Part shown: positions 10,522-18,917 of the stretch, in pieces
How positions within the stretch are numbered: position 1 is the first letter of the stretch
Layout: every line of letters starts with the position of its first letter
From: Streptococcus sp. S1
Lineage (GTDB): Bacteria > Bacillota > Bacilli > Lactobacillales > Streptococcaceae
Reading direction: 5' to 3'
NCBI RefSeq assembly: GCF_034137685.1
Contig: NZ_CP139418.1
Coordinates: 62,001-126,000, forward strand
DNA: 64,000 nt
The notes under the pieces: model-generated
What the model saw: the letters and a program-made list of their open reading frames with translations, nothing else
Databases searched by the model: none
What the model was told of the DNA's origin: nothing
Program-made: the position numbers and the translations under genes

Positions 10522-11070
10522 ATTTGCTTCAAATTCAGTTATACAAAAAGAACACCCCCGAAGGGTGTTCTTTGTCATGTTTGTTATTCTATTGAATGGA
10601 CGTAGGACTCTGACATTTAGAAGTCCATCTTTGCTTATATGGTAACTTACTAGATCAGCTATCAAACAGGTAGGTGGAGTTAGCCCAATTAAAATTTTTC
10701 TCATACATTTCCCTTACTGTGTACCTTAAATCCTCACTGCATAAAAACTTACACTTCTCTCTGATACAGTCTATTCAGTCTATCGAAATTGACGATTTTG
10801 TAAAATATCACCAATCTTTGCAGGCCCAAATTTGGTTAGATCATCTATTGATGTTATACTTTAATATCCTCTCCAAGAAAAAAGCACTGCTTTAATTATT
10901 TCCTATTATAGCATAAAAAATGAACCATTTTTGGTGCATTTAGAATGCATACAAACCTTCTCAAAAATAGTAATATCGCAGCTTTAGATATTTGACGACT
11001 ACACGATGAAACTCTGATAAGTACTGCTATTATGCGGTTTCCCATCGTTTTAAAATGTTTAAGCGAAACA

Positions 11071-11105
11071 AAAAAAGACATCCAAGAGAGTTCTCTTGAA
11101 TGTCT
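11071..11105 (-). terminator. Terminator of the LPETG pilin-like adhesin
   Basis: On the minus strand, AGACATTCAAGAGA pairs with TCTCTTGGATGTCT and is followed by seven T. Confidence 0.85.
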
Positions 11106-11219
11106 ATAAACGTTGATATATCTCTATTAATCAAAGATTAGAAAACTGTATAATATAGATTTTCAAATATGAACATCCATTTTTGACTCTTTAATTAATT
11201 TATAGGGATCATATCAACT

Positions 11220-14200
11220 TTAATCTTCAACTTTTTTGCGTTTCACAATCCCCACAAGGCCAACCATACCAAGTGCAGCACCTAACAATACAGCAGATGC
11301 TGATTGTACTTCACCAGTTTCAGGGAGTGCCGGAGCTGGTGGCGTTGGTGATGTTGGTGATGTTGGCGGTGTTGGTGGTGTTGGTGGTGTTGGCGGTGTT
11401 GGCGGTGTTGGCGGTGTTGGCGGTGTTGGCGGTGTTGGCGGTGTTGGCGGTGTTGGCGGTGTTGGCGGAATAACAGTATTGTTAAACTCTGTATCTTCTG
11501 GTAACTGAGTCGTCGCTGTCAACACTTTACCATCTTTCTTCACTGTGATACTTACAGTAGCGATCATGTGATCAAAAATGACACCAGCTTCAGTACCTTT
11601 CACTTCTTCTACATGATAAACATAAGTACCTTCTTCACCACGTTTAAATGTAAGAGGTGAAAATTGGATTTTACCATCCGCATTATTCGTTACTGTTTCG
11701 ATCACATTTCCTTTTTCATCCTTAAGAACAAAGCTGAATTCACCAGCCTTCAATTCACGACCTTCCAATTTCTTGGTGAAGTTGAACTGTGCTTTAACTG
11801 GAGCTACAAAGTAATTATTGAAAATTGTGTCATCAGCTCCAGTTGCTTCACCACCTGTTGAAGTCATTTCAGTCTTAGTACTTAAAAGGCCTGTAGTAGC
11901 GTCTTTCGTAACAGTTACTATAACTGTGGTAGTCATGCTATCATAGTCAATGTCTGTATCTGTTCCTGCTACTTCACGAACAGTGTAGGTGTGAGTCCCT
12001 TCTTTATCATATGAAATAGCATCAAACTGAATCGTTCCGTCAGCCGCATTCTTCTTTGTTTGAATCACATTGCCATTTTCAAGTAATTCAAAGGTAAAGG
12101 CATCAGCTTCAAGGGATTTACCTTCCAATTTCTTAGTGAAATTAAATTGGGCACTTGTCGCTGTCGGTGTGAAGGTATTATTGAACTCGGTATCCGTTGG
12201 AAGGGCTTTGATCGCTGTAAGAGTATGGCCATCTTTCGTTACAGTCACTGTCACCTCTGCCTTCATTGGGTCATAGGTCATTCCGGCTTCTGAACCAGCG
12301 ACTTCCTCTACGGTGTACTTATGAACACCAACTTCATTATTCTTATACATTAGTGCATCGAAGGCAACTTTACCATCGGCGTCATTCTTTTTCGTTTGAA
12401 GAACTCTACCATTCTCATCTTTTAAGACGAAGCTGAATTCACCATCTTTTAGGGTACGTCCTGCAAGAGCTTTACTAAAGTCAAATTGTGCTGTTACTGG
12501 CGCTACAACATGGTTATTGAAAGTTATGTCATCAGTACCAGTTGCTTCACCACCTGTCGAATTTATCTCTGTTTTCGCAGTTAACTGGCCTGAATCCTCA
12601 TCTTTTGTGACAGTCACCTTCACTGCAATGGTCATATCATCGTAGTCTACATCAGTTTTGTCACCTTTCACTTCTTTTACAGTATAGTTGTAGACACCCA
12701 CTTGATCGAATGACAATTCGCTGAAATTAATTTTCCCATCAGCCTTGTTGGTCACAGTTTCATTCACATTATTATCACCAGTTATCGTAAAGCTGAAATC
12801 ACCTGCATTCAAATTGCCATTCGAAAGCGCTTTATTGAATTCCAGGTTTACTTTAACAGGAGATGGTGTGAAGGTATTGTTGAACTCGGTATCAGCTGGC
12901 ATAGTTGTTTGAGCTACGTAGGAATCACCGTTATCATTTACCGTGATGGTCACTTCAGCTTTCATCCTATCGTAATTGATACCAGTCAGCGTTCCTGGAG
13001 TCTCTTCAACTGTGTAGTGGTAAACACCAGCATGGTTAAATAACTGTGGAATGAAAGTAATATGACCGAAACTATCATTCGTTTGAGAATCAACCACTTG
13101 ACCTGTTTGATCAATTAAATTAAAAGTGAATTCTCCAGCTTTCAGCTTTCTTCCATCCAATTGTTTTGTAAATGATAAATCAACCCTTGCTGGTTTCTTT
13201 GCTTTCGTCGCAGATCCAGATCCATCGGCCTTAAAGGCAAAAGTAGCCTGATAGCTCTGTTCCTCTCCACTGTTGTAAGTAATTTTAATATCATTTCCAT
13301 GCTGTTGTTGGAGCTCTTCATTTGTATTTGGAACTTGCTTCAGCCTAGTCATATAACGAACGTAAACCAATTCATTCAATTGTGCTATCTTAAACGAAAA
13401 TCCATTTGAACTTTCTTTAATATTCTCTAGCAATTGAATCGCATTCCCTTTAGATACCCACGGCGAAATTGATTGAACCTTTTCAGCTCTCAGAGCTTTT
13501 CCATTCCACAAATCTACATGGTCGGAAGGAATATCCGTCGCATGCCCCAACCTCCATGTTGCTTTTGTATTTGCATCAAATTCATTTAATACTGGATCCC
13601 CATCCTGAACCAACTCTTGATCATCTGGTAGAGTATCAATCAATTGGTAATTTGTTAAAATTTGTGGTGCTACTAGGCTTCCAGAATTAAGACGAATAGT
13701 CCATCGAATTAATTCTGGATGTCCAGTAACTGCTTCTCCGTACTTTGTAACCTTTGTTTTTTCTACTGGTACTGGTGCAGTCTCTGGTCCCACTGTTACT
13801 GTAATTTTTCGACCGCTAAAATTAAGCTCTGTTGGAACACTTGGTTTGACATATGATTTCCATCCCGTACTAAACGTTAAAGTAAATTGTTTTGAAATCT
13901 TATTCTTCTCAAAGTAATCTGTAAAAGTTGTAACTACTTTATTTTTGACTGAATCAAGAAAAGCATTTCCGATAACTTCTCCACTTGGTCCAGTCACATC
14001 ATAATGAAGACTTGTAGGAATTCTGATTGCGTCTGGAATATCCACAACAATTTTATCATTTTGTTTAATTTCTAATTCATCAGGCAGTTCCATATGTAGC
14101 ACAGTTTCGGCTGGAGCATATAAACTATTACCATTTGGAAAATTTACCTCAACGTTTGGGTTTTGAACTGTAATCGTATCACCTGTTTTAACGAATGTTG

Positions 14201-14633
14201 TTGCACTATCTTCAGTTAACGAAGACACCTCTCTTTTAGAACGCACTCGTTTTACTGAAGATTGAGCTTCCACACTTTCCTCCCCACCTAGAACAGACTC
14301 AGAGTTGCTTGTATGAATTGTTGAAGACACGGGAGTAGATTCAGTCGGTATAGGACTTTCATCAGTAGTTGCTACAGTATCACTTTGTGAATTCTCGTTT
14401 TTCTCTATTTTCGTTAAGTCGCTTTTTTCACTATCATCTTGTTGAATTTTATCAACTCTGGTATCATTACTTTCCGCCACGATTGAACTTTGTACTTCAA
14501 CTGTATCCTTCATCTCATCAGCAAAAACAGTTCCACCAGCAAAAAATAATGTCGATAATAAAACAGAAGCAACTCCGATAGAATACTTTCGGATAGAAAA
14601 ACGTTCTTTTGTTTCAAAAAAATTGTGTCTCAT
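11220..14633 (-). CDS. YSIRK/LPETG wall-anchored adhesin with five pilin-type repeats
   Basis: A 1137-residue surface protein. The N-terminus has a YSIRK-type signal (FSIRKYSIGVASVLLSTLFF), then a Ser/Thr/Glu-rich spacer. An Ig-like adhesin region (about residues 150-470) resembles MSCRAMM or pilus-tip ligand-binding domains. Five repeats of about 115 residues follow (about 478-1052), each starting with a form of [FL]xFxK[AKQ]L and ending near EFNN or FNN. This is the streptococcal pilin isopeptide-linkage repeat; the Lys, a central Glu in Y[TH]V[ER]E and the final Asn are the expected bond partners. A PPT repeat spans about 1054-1098, LPETG begins at about 1103, then a TM segment and KRKK tail. 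Sortase A should attach it. No sortase C or other pilin gene is adjacent, so it is probably a monomeric adhesin. Confidence 0.92.
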   Translation of the reverse strand: MRHNFFETKERFSIRKYSIGVASVLLSTLFFAGGTVFADEMKDTVEVQSSIVAESNDTRVDKIQQDDSEKSDLTKIEKNENSQSDTVATTDESPIPTESTPVSSTIHTSNSESVLGGEESVEAQSSVKRVRSKREVSSLTEDSATTFVKTGDTITVQNPNVEVNFPNGNSLYAPAETVLHMELPDELEIKQNDKIVVDIPDAIRIPTSLHYDVTGPSGEVIGNAFLDSVKNKVVTTFTDYFEKNKISKQFTLTFSTGWKSYVKPSVPTELNFSGRKITVTVGPETAPVPVEKTKVTKYGEAVTGHPELIRWTIRLNSGSLVAPQILTNYQLIDTLPDDQELVQDGDPVLNEFDANTKATWRLGHATDIPSDHVDLWNGKALRAEKVQSISPWVSKGNAIQLLENIKESSNGFSFKIAQLNELVYVRYMTRLKQVPNTNEELQQQHGNDIKITYNSGEEQSYQATFAFKADGSGSATKAKKPARVDLSFTKQLDGRKLKAGEFTFNLIDQTGQVVDSQTNDSFGHITFIPQLFNHAGVYHYTVEETPGTLTGINYDRMKAEVTITVNDNGDSYVAQTTMPADTEFNNTFTPSPVKVNLEFNKALSNGNLNAGDFSFTITGDNNVNETVTNKADGKINFSELSFDQVGVYNYTVKEVKGDKTDVDYDDMTIAVKVTVTKDEDSGQLTAKTEINSTGGEATGTDDITFNNHVVAPVTAQFDFSKALAGRTLKDGEFSFVLKDENGRVLQTKKNDADGKVAFDALMYKNNEVGVHKYTVEEVAGSEAGMTYDPMKAEVTVTVTKDGHTLTAIKALPTDTEFNNTFTPTATSAQFNFTKKLEGKSLEADAFTFELLENGNVIQTKKNAADGTIQFDAISYDKEGTHTYTVREVAGTDTDIDYDSMTTTVIVTVTKDATTGLLSTKTEMTSTGGEATGADDTIFNNYFVAPVKAQFNFTKKLEGRELKAGEFSFVLKDEKGNVIETVTNNADGKIQFSPLTFKRGEEGTYVYHVEEVKGTEAGVIFDHMIATVSITVKKDGKVLTATTQLPEDTEFNNTVIPPTPPTPPTPPTPPTPPTPPTPPTPPTPPTPPTPPTSPTSPTPPAPALPETGEVQSASAVLLGAALGMVGLVGIVKRKKVED
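11340..11470. repeat. Nine-base tandem repeat encoding PPT units
   Basis: About fourteen units of GGTGTTGGC and close variants (plus-strand reading) encode Pro-Pro-Thr in the wall-spanning part of the adhesin. The most uniform stretch is about 11393-11466. Length variation between strains by slippage is expected. Confidence 0.9.
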
Positions 14634-14674
14634 TGCGCAGCTCCTTTAATTATAGTCACTATATTATTTCCTTG

Positions 14675-14703
14675 ATTATAGCACTACGTAAAGATAATTG
14701 CAA
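14675..14703 (-). promoter_or_regulatory. Promoter of the pilin-like adhesin gene
   Basis: Minus strand: TTGCAA (14698-14703), 17-base spacer, TATAAT (14675-14680) with TGC in front (extended -10). AAAGGAG lies just before the start codon. Confidence 0.85.
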
Positions 14704-15148
14704 ATATTTTATAACAACTAATAATCTAATAGAAACTGGGGCCATTGACAGAATTATTAATTTATAGCCAACATTTATAAGAAATCCTGACAAAATATAA
14801 GAATCCCTTAAACCTCTATTTCAACTAATGTACCAGCAATAATTTCTTATATAAAAGGAAGTAGCAAATAAGTGTCGTCTATCAATATCCATCATATTCT
14901 ATTTTCAAAAGTTCAGTTATCCTCATATAAAAACATAAGAAAATCAAATCATTTTAAGATGATGATCATATAACCTGTCAATTAAAAATTAGACGTAATT
15001 AACTCCATCAAATTGCAGCCCTATTTGCAAGTAGCTGAAGCCACAACAACTACATCAACTGTCACAATTTACTATGAATATACAAAAAGAACACCCCGAA
15101 AGGTGCTCTTTGTAAGTATAGTAATTCTTTCGAATTAACGTTTTGAGT

Positions 15149-15205
15149 GCAGTGGTTGCCATCCAATCAAACATCGCTTCGCTTGTTTTCTTGGGGCAAC
15201 TGTGC
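15149..15205. repeat. Repeat family R1, copy B
   Basis: GCAGTGGTTGCC (15149-15160) pairs with GGGCAACTGTGC (15194-15205). The outer motif is shared with copies at 7953 and 53174 while the inner stem sequence differs. A second strong hairpin, CTCTAcGCGACT / AGTCGCtAGAG, follows at 15215-15239. Confidence 0.6.
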
Positions 15206-15276
15206 ATAGCATATCTCTACGCGACTAAAGTCGCTAGAGCTATCCTAATTGCGCACCGCCAGTTCTCATAGAAAAA

Positions 15277-15437
15277 AACACCTTGCAAGATGCAAAGTGT
15301 TTTCGTTTGTATTCTGCTGTCCAGCAACGAATTAACGTTTAGAGAACTGGCTAGCTTTACGAGCTTTTTTCAAGCCTGGTTTGGAAAGTATGGGTTTCAG
15401 TTGGACTAAAAACAGCGTATTATCAAGGCTTTTCAGA
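15277..15437 (-). pseudogene. Displaced rpsI 3' end with its terminator (tail copy 3) and element end
   Basis: On the minus strand 15330-15381 encodes the S9 C-terminus [16 protein letters not shown] and a stop codon. It is followed by a terminator hairpin (AACACCTTGCA / TGCAAAGTGTT, 15277-15301). On the other side, rpsI identity ends abruptly after AAGCCTGGTTT, and a 54-base sequence shared with 17222-17277 begins. The codons differ from those of the intact rpsI. This is most simply the original chromosomal tail displaced by integration. Confidence 0.8.
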
Positions 15438-15841
15438 ACGATATCTACTGATTAATTTCATAAAATATGAATCAATAGATTATAAATAGGGGAATAGTTT
15501 AGGTCTGTAAGCATTAAAATAATACACCTAACTTTGATCACCATTTTTTAGTTATTCACTCTTTTTTCAGATAGTGTTTTTAAAGTTATGATATAAAATG
15601 CCGCAATTAAAACACTATACATCATAATCGGAGGATAGACAATTAAGGATAGAATCAATCCCACTCATTTAATTATTAGGTCAGGTATCAATAACTTTCT
15701 ATATTGTGCGGTAGCTTCAAGTAATTCTTTCTGATCTATATTGGGTTTATCAATTACTTTATGTAAAAACCAGTTTGCTACCGTTGAAACAACAACGATT
15801 ATAATCTCCCTATAATCATGGAAAAGTAGTAAAAATAGTTG

Positions 15842-16180
15842 TTATCCTAGTTGATTAAAAAAATCTCTGATTTCCTCATCCTTTATAAAATAATATATAA
15901 TTTTCCCCTCTCTTCTAGTGTCCAAGATATTTTGATTGGCTAGTTTACGAAGATGGTGGGAGGCAGATGCCATACTGAGATTTAATAAACAGGCTATATC
16001 GCAGACACAGAGTTCTTCGACGGCAAGGAGATAAAAGATGATATTTATCTGTTTATTATCGGTAAATTTTGATAAAATGCGAAGTGATTTTTGGACTTTT
16101 TCCTTTTCAAGGTAGTTCGTTGCGGTTGTAACATTTTGTTGATTTATAACATCCACTTGACAGATACTATCTTTTTTCAT
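15842..16180 (-). CDS. cadX: CadX/CadC-type metal-responsive ArsR repressor
   Basis: A 112-residue ArsR/SmtB winged-helix repressor of the cadmium operon. ELCVCDIACLL carries the paired metal-binding cysteines of the CadC family and MASASHHLRKL is the recognition helix. The N-terminal Cys7 is present, but the second N-terminal cysteine of staphylococcal CadC (position 11) is a valine here. The ATG at 16178-16180 follows GGAGAAAAAATT; a longer in-frame start exists but lies inside the end of cadD. It is co-transcribed with cadD. Confidence 0.92.
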   Translation of the reverse strand: MKKDSICQVDVINQQNVTTATNYLEKEKVQKSLRILSKFTDNKQINIIFYLLAVEELCVCDIACLLNLSMASASHHLRKLANQNILDTRREGKIIYYFIKDEEIRDFFNQLG

Positions 16181-16191
16181 AATTTTTTCTC

Positions 16192-16806
16192 CTAGCCTAA
16201 CACAGCCCATAGCATGTCAAAGCTGTTGTTTTCAATCAGGATATACATCCCCAATCCTAAATAGACAACGGCAATAAACCATCTGCTATATTTTTCCAAA
16301 GTTTCTCCAACAGAAGGGACTTGTGCTAATTTTTGGGCAGAAAAAACCAAGAGATAAATCATGACTAGAAAAGTAAGTAAAGTCACTATCAAATTCGCTA
16401 AATTTAAGGTGGTAAAATATGGGACAAAGACACCAATATTGTCAGCGCCACAACTTGCAAAAGTAATCATAGCGACTAGAAAAATCAGGTTTTTATTGTC
16501 TTTTCGCAAACCATCTTTTGCAATAGCTTCTCCATCAGAATCTCCTAAAAGCAAAACTTTGAGGCCTAGGAAAATTGGAATCAAACCGAGTAAACCTAAA
16601 ATCTCTTTACTAGGAATATAATTTAAGACAAATGCAAAAAGCAAACTTAGGAATATTAGACTAACAGAGCCTAGAAATTGTCCTAAATAGATGTTAATGA
16701 TGTCTTTTCTGCTTTTTCTTTTGGCAAAAAATAACATTAGGATAATAAGTAAGTCTACGGCTGTCCCAGAATACAGGATTATTGAAGTAACAATATTTTG
16801 AATCAT
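16192..16806 (-). CDS. cadD: Cadmium resistance transporter CadD
   Basis: About 204 residues with six predicted TM helices, matching the CadD family that lowers cadmium (sometimes zinc) uptake or exports it. The motif FASCGADNIGVFVPYF is characteristic. The ATG at 16804-16806 is preceded by GAGGTG. The gene ends 11 bases before cadX starts. Both lie in the accretion region between two displaced rpsI tails, consistent with acquired cargo. Confidence 0.93.
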   Translation of the reverse strand: MIQNIVTSIILYSGTAVDLLIILMLFFAKRKSRKDIINIYLGQFLGSVSLIFLSLLFAFVLNYIPSKEILGLLGLIPIFLGLKVLLLGDSDGEAIAKDGLRKDNKNLIFLVAMITFASCGADNIGVFVPYFTTLNLANLIVTLLTFLVMIYLLVFSAQKLAQVPSVGETLEKYSRWFIAVVYLGLGMYILIENNSFDMLWAVLG

Positions 16807-16816
16807 AAAACACCTC

Positions 16817-16836
16817 ATTCAAATATATTTTTGAAT
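16817..16836. promoter_or_regulatory. Probable CadX operator
   Basis: The dyad ATTCAAATATATTTTTGAAT closely resembles the staphylococcal cad operator (TATTCAAATATTTGAATA). It lies between the -10 box and the cadD ribosome site. Confidence 0.8.
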
Positions 16837-16838
16837 GT

Positions 16839-16867
16839 ATTCTAACATTAAACTTTGTAGATGTCAA
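16839..16867 (-). promoter_or_regulatory. cadDX promoter
   Basis: Minus strand: TTGACA (16862-16867), 17-base spacer, TAGAAT (16839-16844) with TGT in front. Confidence 0.88.
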
Positions 16868-17534
16868 CTTAAAATCCACCAATTAATAATTGCATGTCAA
16901 TATTTGTATTGTGAAACTAGTTTCAGAAATATATAGTCTTAAAGTATGTCCACTGCCAATGATTTTTTCAATATTTAAGAGGAGATTTATAATGGTTCAT
17001 TTCTATAAATTTATAAACGAGTTATATATTTTGTTTAACCAATTATTAACTATTTTTATCAATAATCACTTCATTAATTTGTACTTTTTAATTTTCCCAA
17101 TTTGTAAAATTAAACCAGAAAAAAAGCATCTCGTATTAGACGAAATGCTTTCAATAAGTATAAATAAGTTTTAACGTTTACTAAATTGTGACGCTTTACG
17201 GGCTTTTTTCAAGCCTGGTTTGGAAAGTATGAATTTCAGTTGGACTAAAAACAGCGTAATATCAAGACTTTTCTCCGCTTTTATAAAAGCGTTTTTCCAA
17301 TCAAATTCAACTAATTTTATCTAAATGGTGTGGATTTTACCCCCAAAATTACAGAGAATGGAGCTGATAAACACTAAACGTTCACACCATTAGTTAAATG
17401 ATTTTTTTCATCATTTTTCTTAGATGATAGAACTTCTAATTTATTTCTTATTCAAGCAAAAACAACCTGCTATAAGTAAGAAAGAGGAAGATACAAGAAA
17501 AACACGGCGTAAAAACCGATTCAGTTCATTGTCC
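16868..17534. other. Intergenic stretch around the middle rpsI tail
   Basis: 16868-17116 is very AT-rich with no supportable gene. 17117-17277 is the displaced rpsI tail. 17278-17534 has no clear gene. A plus-strand frame starting near 17422 (MIELLIYFLFKQKQ..., 52 codons) has a TM-like end and a KTRRKNRF basic patch, but it runs into the 3' end of the DUF389 gene and lacks a good ribosome site. Confidence 0.55.
17117..17277 (-). pseudogene. Displaced rpsI 3' end with its terminator (tail copy 2) and element end
   Basis: The minus strand again encodes [16 protein letters not shown] and a stop (about 17172-17221). It is followed by a terminator stem AAAGCAT / ATGCTTT (17123-17151), nearly the same as the one behind the intact rpsI. 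On the other side the 54-base sequence shared with 15382-15437 starts at about 17222. The copy marks the junction between the cadDX block and the channel block. Confidence 0.82.
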
Positions 17535-18584
17535 TCAATCCTTGTCTGCTTCATTTTCTTTTACGAGATCGTTTTGTGAATCTTTTTCAGAGAGTTTTTG
17601 ATCAATATACTTGTCAATGTTTTCATAAAATTCCTTGGTCGCTTCACTATCTAATGTTGGCGAGTTCTGAACTTGATTCACTTTCAATTGAACAGATTGA
17701 ATACCGTAAGAGGCTTGTTTTTGGTGGAGTGTTTCTAATTCTTCTTCTGAAATCGGATCTCCAACAACCGTCAAGACCAATTCATTGTTACTTGACTTGT
17801 AGACTTGATTAATAACCGTATAATTGGCGAACTCTTTTCCTACAAACTGTTTGATCCCTTCTTTGCGCGCTTGTTCTATTGTCAGAGTAACTGCCGAATA
17901 GCTAGCTGGAAGAATCAACAATACAATCAAAGAAATCAAGCCAATTCTCATTTTAATGCTCAGCTCTTTAAATGAAGTTAAAGGAGATTTTCTCATCAAA
18001 ATTCTTGTTCCAACAATGTTGGCTAGCATGATAAAGACACAGTTGATCAAGAAAAGATAGAGAGCCCCCAATAAAAATCGTACATTCCCATTAGCTAAAC
18101 CATAGCCAGCAGTACAGATAGGCGGCATCAAAGCTGTAGCAATGGCTACTCCTGGCACGATATTGTTTGCTTCTTTTTTCCTTGAACCGATCACACCAGC
18201 AATCCCACCAGCAATAGCAATGAGAACATCCCAAATGGTTGGAGAGGTTCGTGCGATCAACTCGCTACTTGCATAAGACAAGGGAGAAATCCAGAAATAC
18301 AGAGTCGAGACAAGCAAACTGACCAACACTTGAGTCAATAAAACCTCTAGAGATTGCTTGATTAAACGCGTATCAAAAATAGCTAAACCGAATCCCAGTC
18401 CAACAATCGGTGTCATGAGAGGTGAAATTAACATGGCTCCAATAATAACAGCTGTTGAATTCATATTTAGACCGATAGAGGCAATAAAAATTGCACACAT
18501 CAAAATCGCTGTATCTCTCAATCGAACATGAAGGTCATCGTATAATTTCTCACGGTATTCCCGTGTTGAATAATTGGCAGTCAT
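17535..18584 (-). CDS. DUF389 membrane protein
   Basis: A 349-residue protein with several TM helices in the first 240 residues, matching DUF389 (MNSTAVIIGAMLISPLMTPIVGLG and GVAIATALMPPICTAGYGL). A soluble, Glu/Lys-rich C-terminal part follows. The family function is unresolved. The ATG overlaps the TGA of the upstream K+ channel gene (ATGA), with GGAGAGGAC as ribosome site, so the two are translationally coupled and may act together in ion homeostasis. Confidence 0.9.
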   Translation of the reverse strand: MTANYSTREYREKLYDDLHVRLRDTAILMCAIFIASIGLNMNSTAVIIGAMLISPLMTPIVGLGFGLAIFDTRLIKQSLEVLLTQVLVSLLVSTLYFWISPLSYASSELIARTSPTIWDVLIAIAGGIAGVIGSRKKEANNIVPGVAIATALMPPICTAGYGLANGNVRFLLGALYLFLINCVFIMLANIVGTRILMRKSPLTSFKELSIKMRIGLISLIVLLILPASYSAVTLTIEQARKEGIKQFVGKEFANYTVINQVYKSSNNELVLTVVGDPISEEELETLHQKQASYGIQSVQLKVNQVQNSPTLDSEATKEFYENIDKYIDQKLSEKDSQNDLVKENEADKD

Positions 18585-18904
18585 TTGTCCTCTCCTCTTT
18601 CCTTATTTAAATCGGTATAATAATTAATAATAACAGCTGATAAACAGCCAAAAAATATGAGCCCATAAATCGTCAAGAAGACACTGGTAATCCTTCCAAT
18701 CAAGGTCACAGCTAGGAGATCCCCGTAGCCGACAGTCGTCGAAGTCACAAAAGCATACCAAAGACCGTCTCCGTAATTTGTGATAGCAGGTTCAACTAGG
18801 AAAAGCACGCCTCCTGACCCAAAAACAAAGGTCACAAAACTCAGAGCAAACCGAGTAAAACCCGTAACCTGTATAATATGCCATAACATTTTTAAACGTC
18901 TCAT
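18581..18904 (-). CDS. Two-TM potassium channel
   Basis: A 107-residue minimal channel. TM1 is around residues 15-37, the pore helix includes GLWYAFVTSTT, the selectivity filter is TVGYGD, and TM2 is around residues 70-92. No RCK or other gating domain is attached. The TVGYGD signature makes K+ selectivity likely. It lies between a broken TMEM175-like gene and a DUF389 gene on the same strand. Confidence 0.93.
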   Translation of the reverse strand: MRRLKMLWHIIQVTGFTRFALSFVTFVFGSGGVLFLVEPAITNYGDGLWYAFVTSTTVGYGDLLAVTLIGRITSVFLTIYGLIFFGCLSAVIINYYTDLNKERGEDK

Positions 18905-18917
18905 TTGTTCTCCTTAT

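Larger units (their letters stand above)
10456..11219. other. AT-rich intergenic stretch without a convincing gene
   Basis: No open frame here looks coding. I see the csbD terminator, a second hairpin (GAACACCC / GGGTGTTC, 10550-10570), a minus-strand extended -10 (TGCTATAAT near 10904-10911) with no gene obviously behind it, and the adhesin terminator at 11071-11105. Confidence 0.6.
14704..15841. other. Non-coding stretch: AT-rich spacer, displaced rpsI tails, small fossils
   Basis: 14704-15083 is AT-rich with no gene. 15084-15437 carries one clear and one doubtful displaced rpsI 3' end with terminators and an R1 hairpin. 15545-15841 holds two short minus-strand frames that look like remnants. 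One, about 15552-15670, ends ...YIITLKTLSEKRVNN and is hydrophobic. The other, about 15670-15820, ends ...QYRKLLIPDLIIK and includes VANWFLHKVIDK. Neither has a normal start and a good ribosome site together. Confidence 0.6.

Noticed and set aside
10674-10895. Plus-strand frame of 73 codons in the csbD-adhesin spacer
   Set aside because: No good ribosome site, AT-rich random composition, no recognisable motif.
16890-17174. Plus-strand frame of 94 codons in the cadDX-rpsI tail spacer
   Set aside because: Very AT-rich Phe/Ile/Asn composition, no ribosome site, and it runs across the displaced rpsI tail and terminator.
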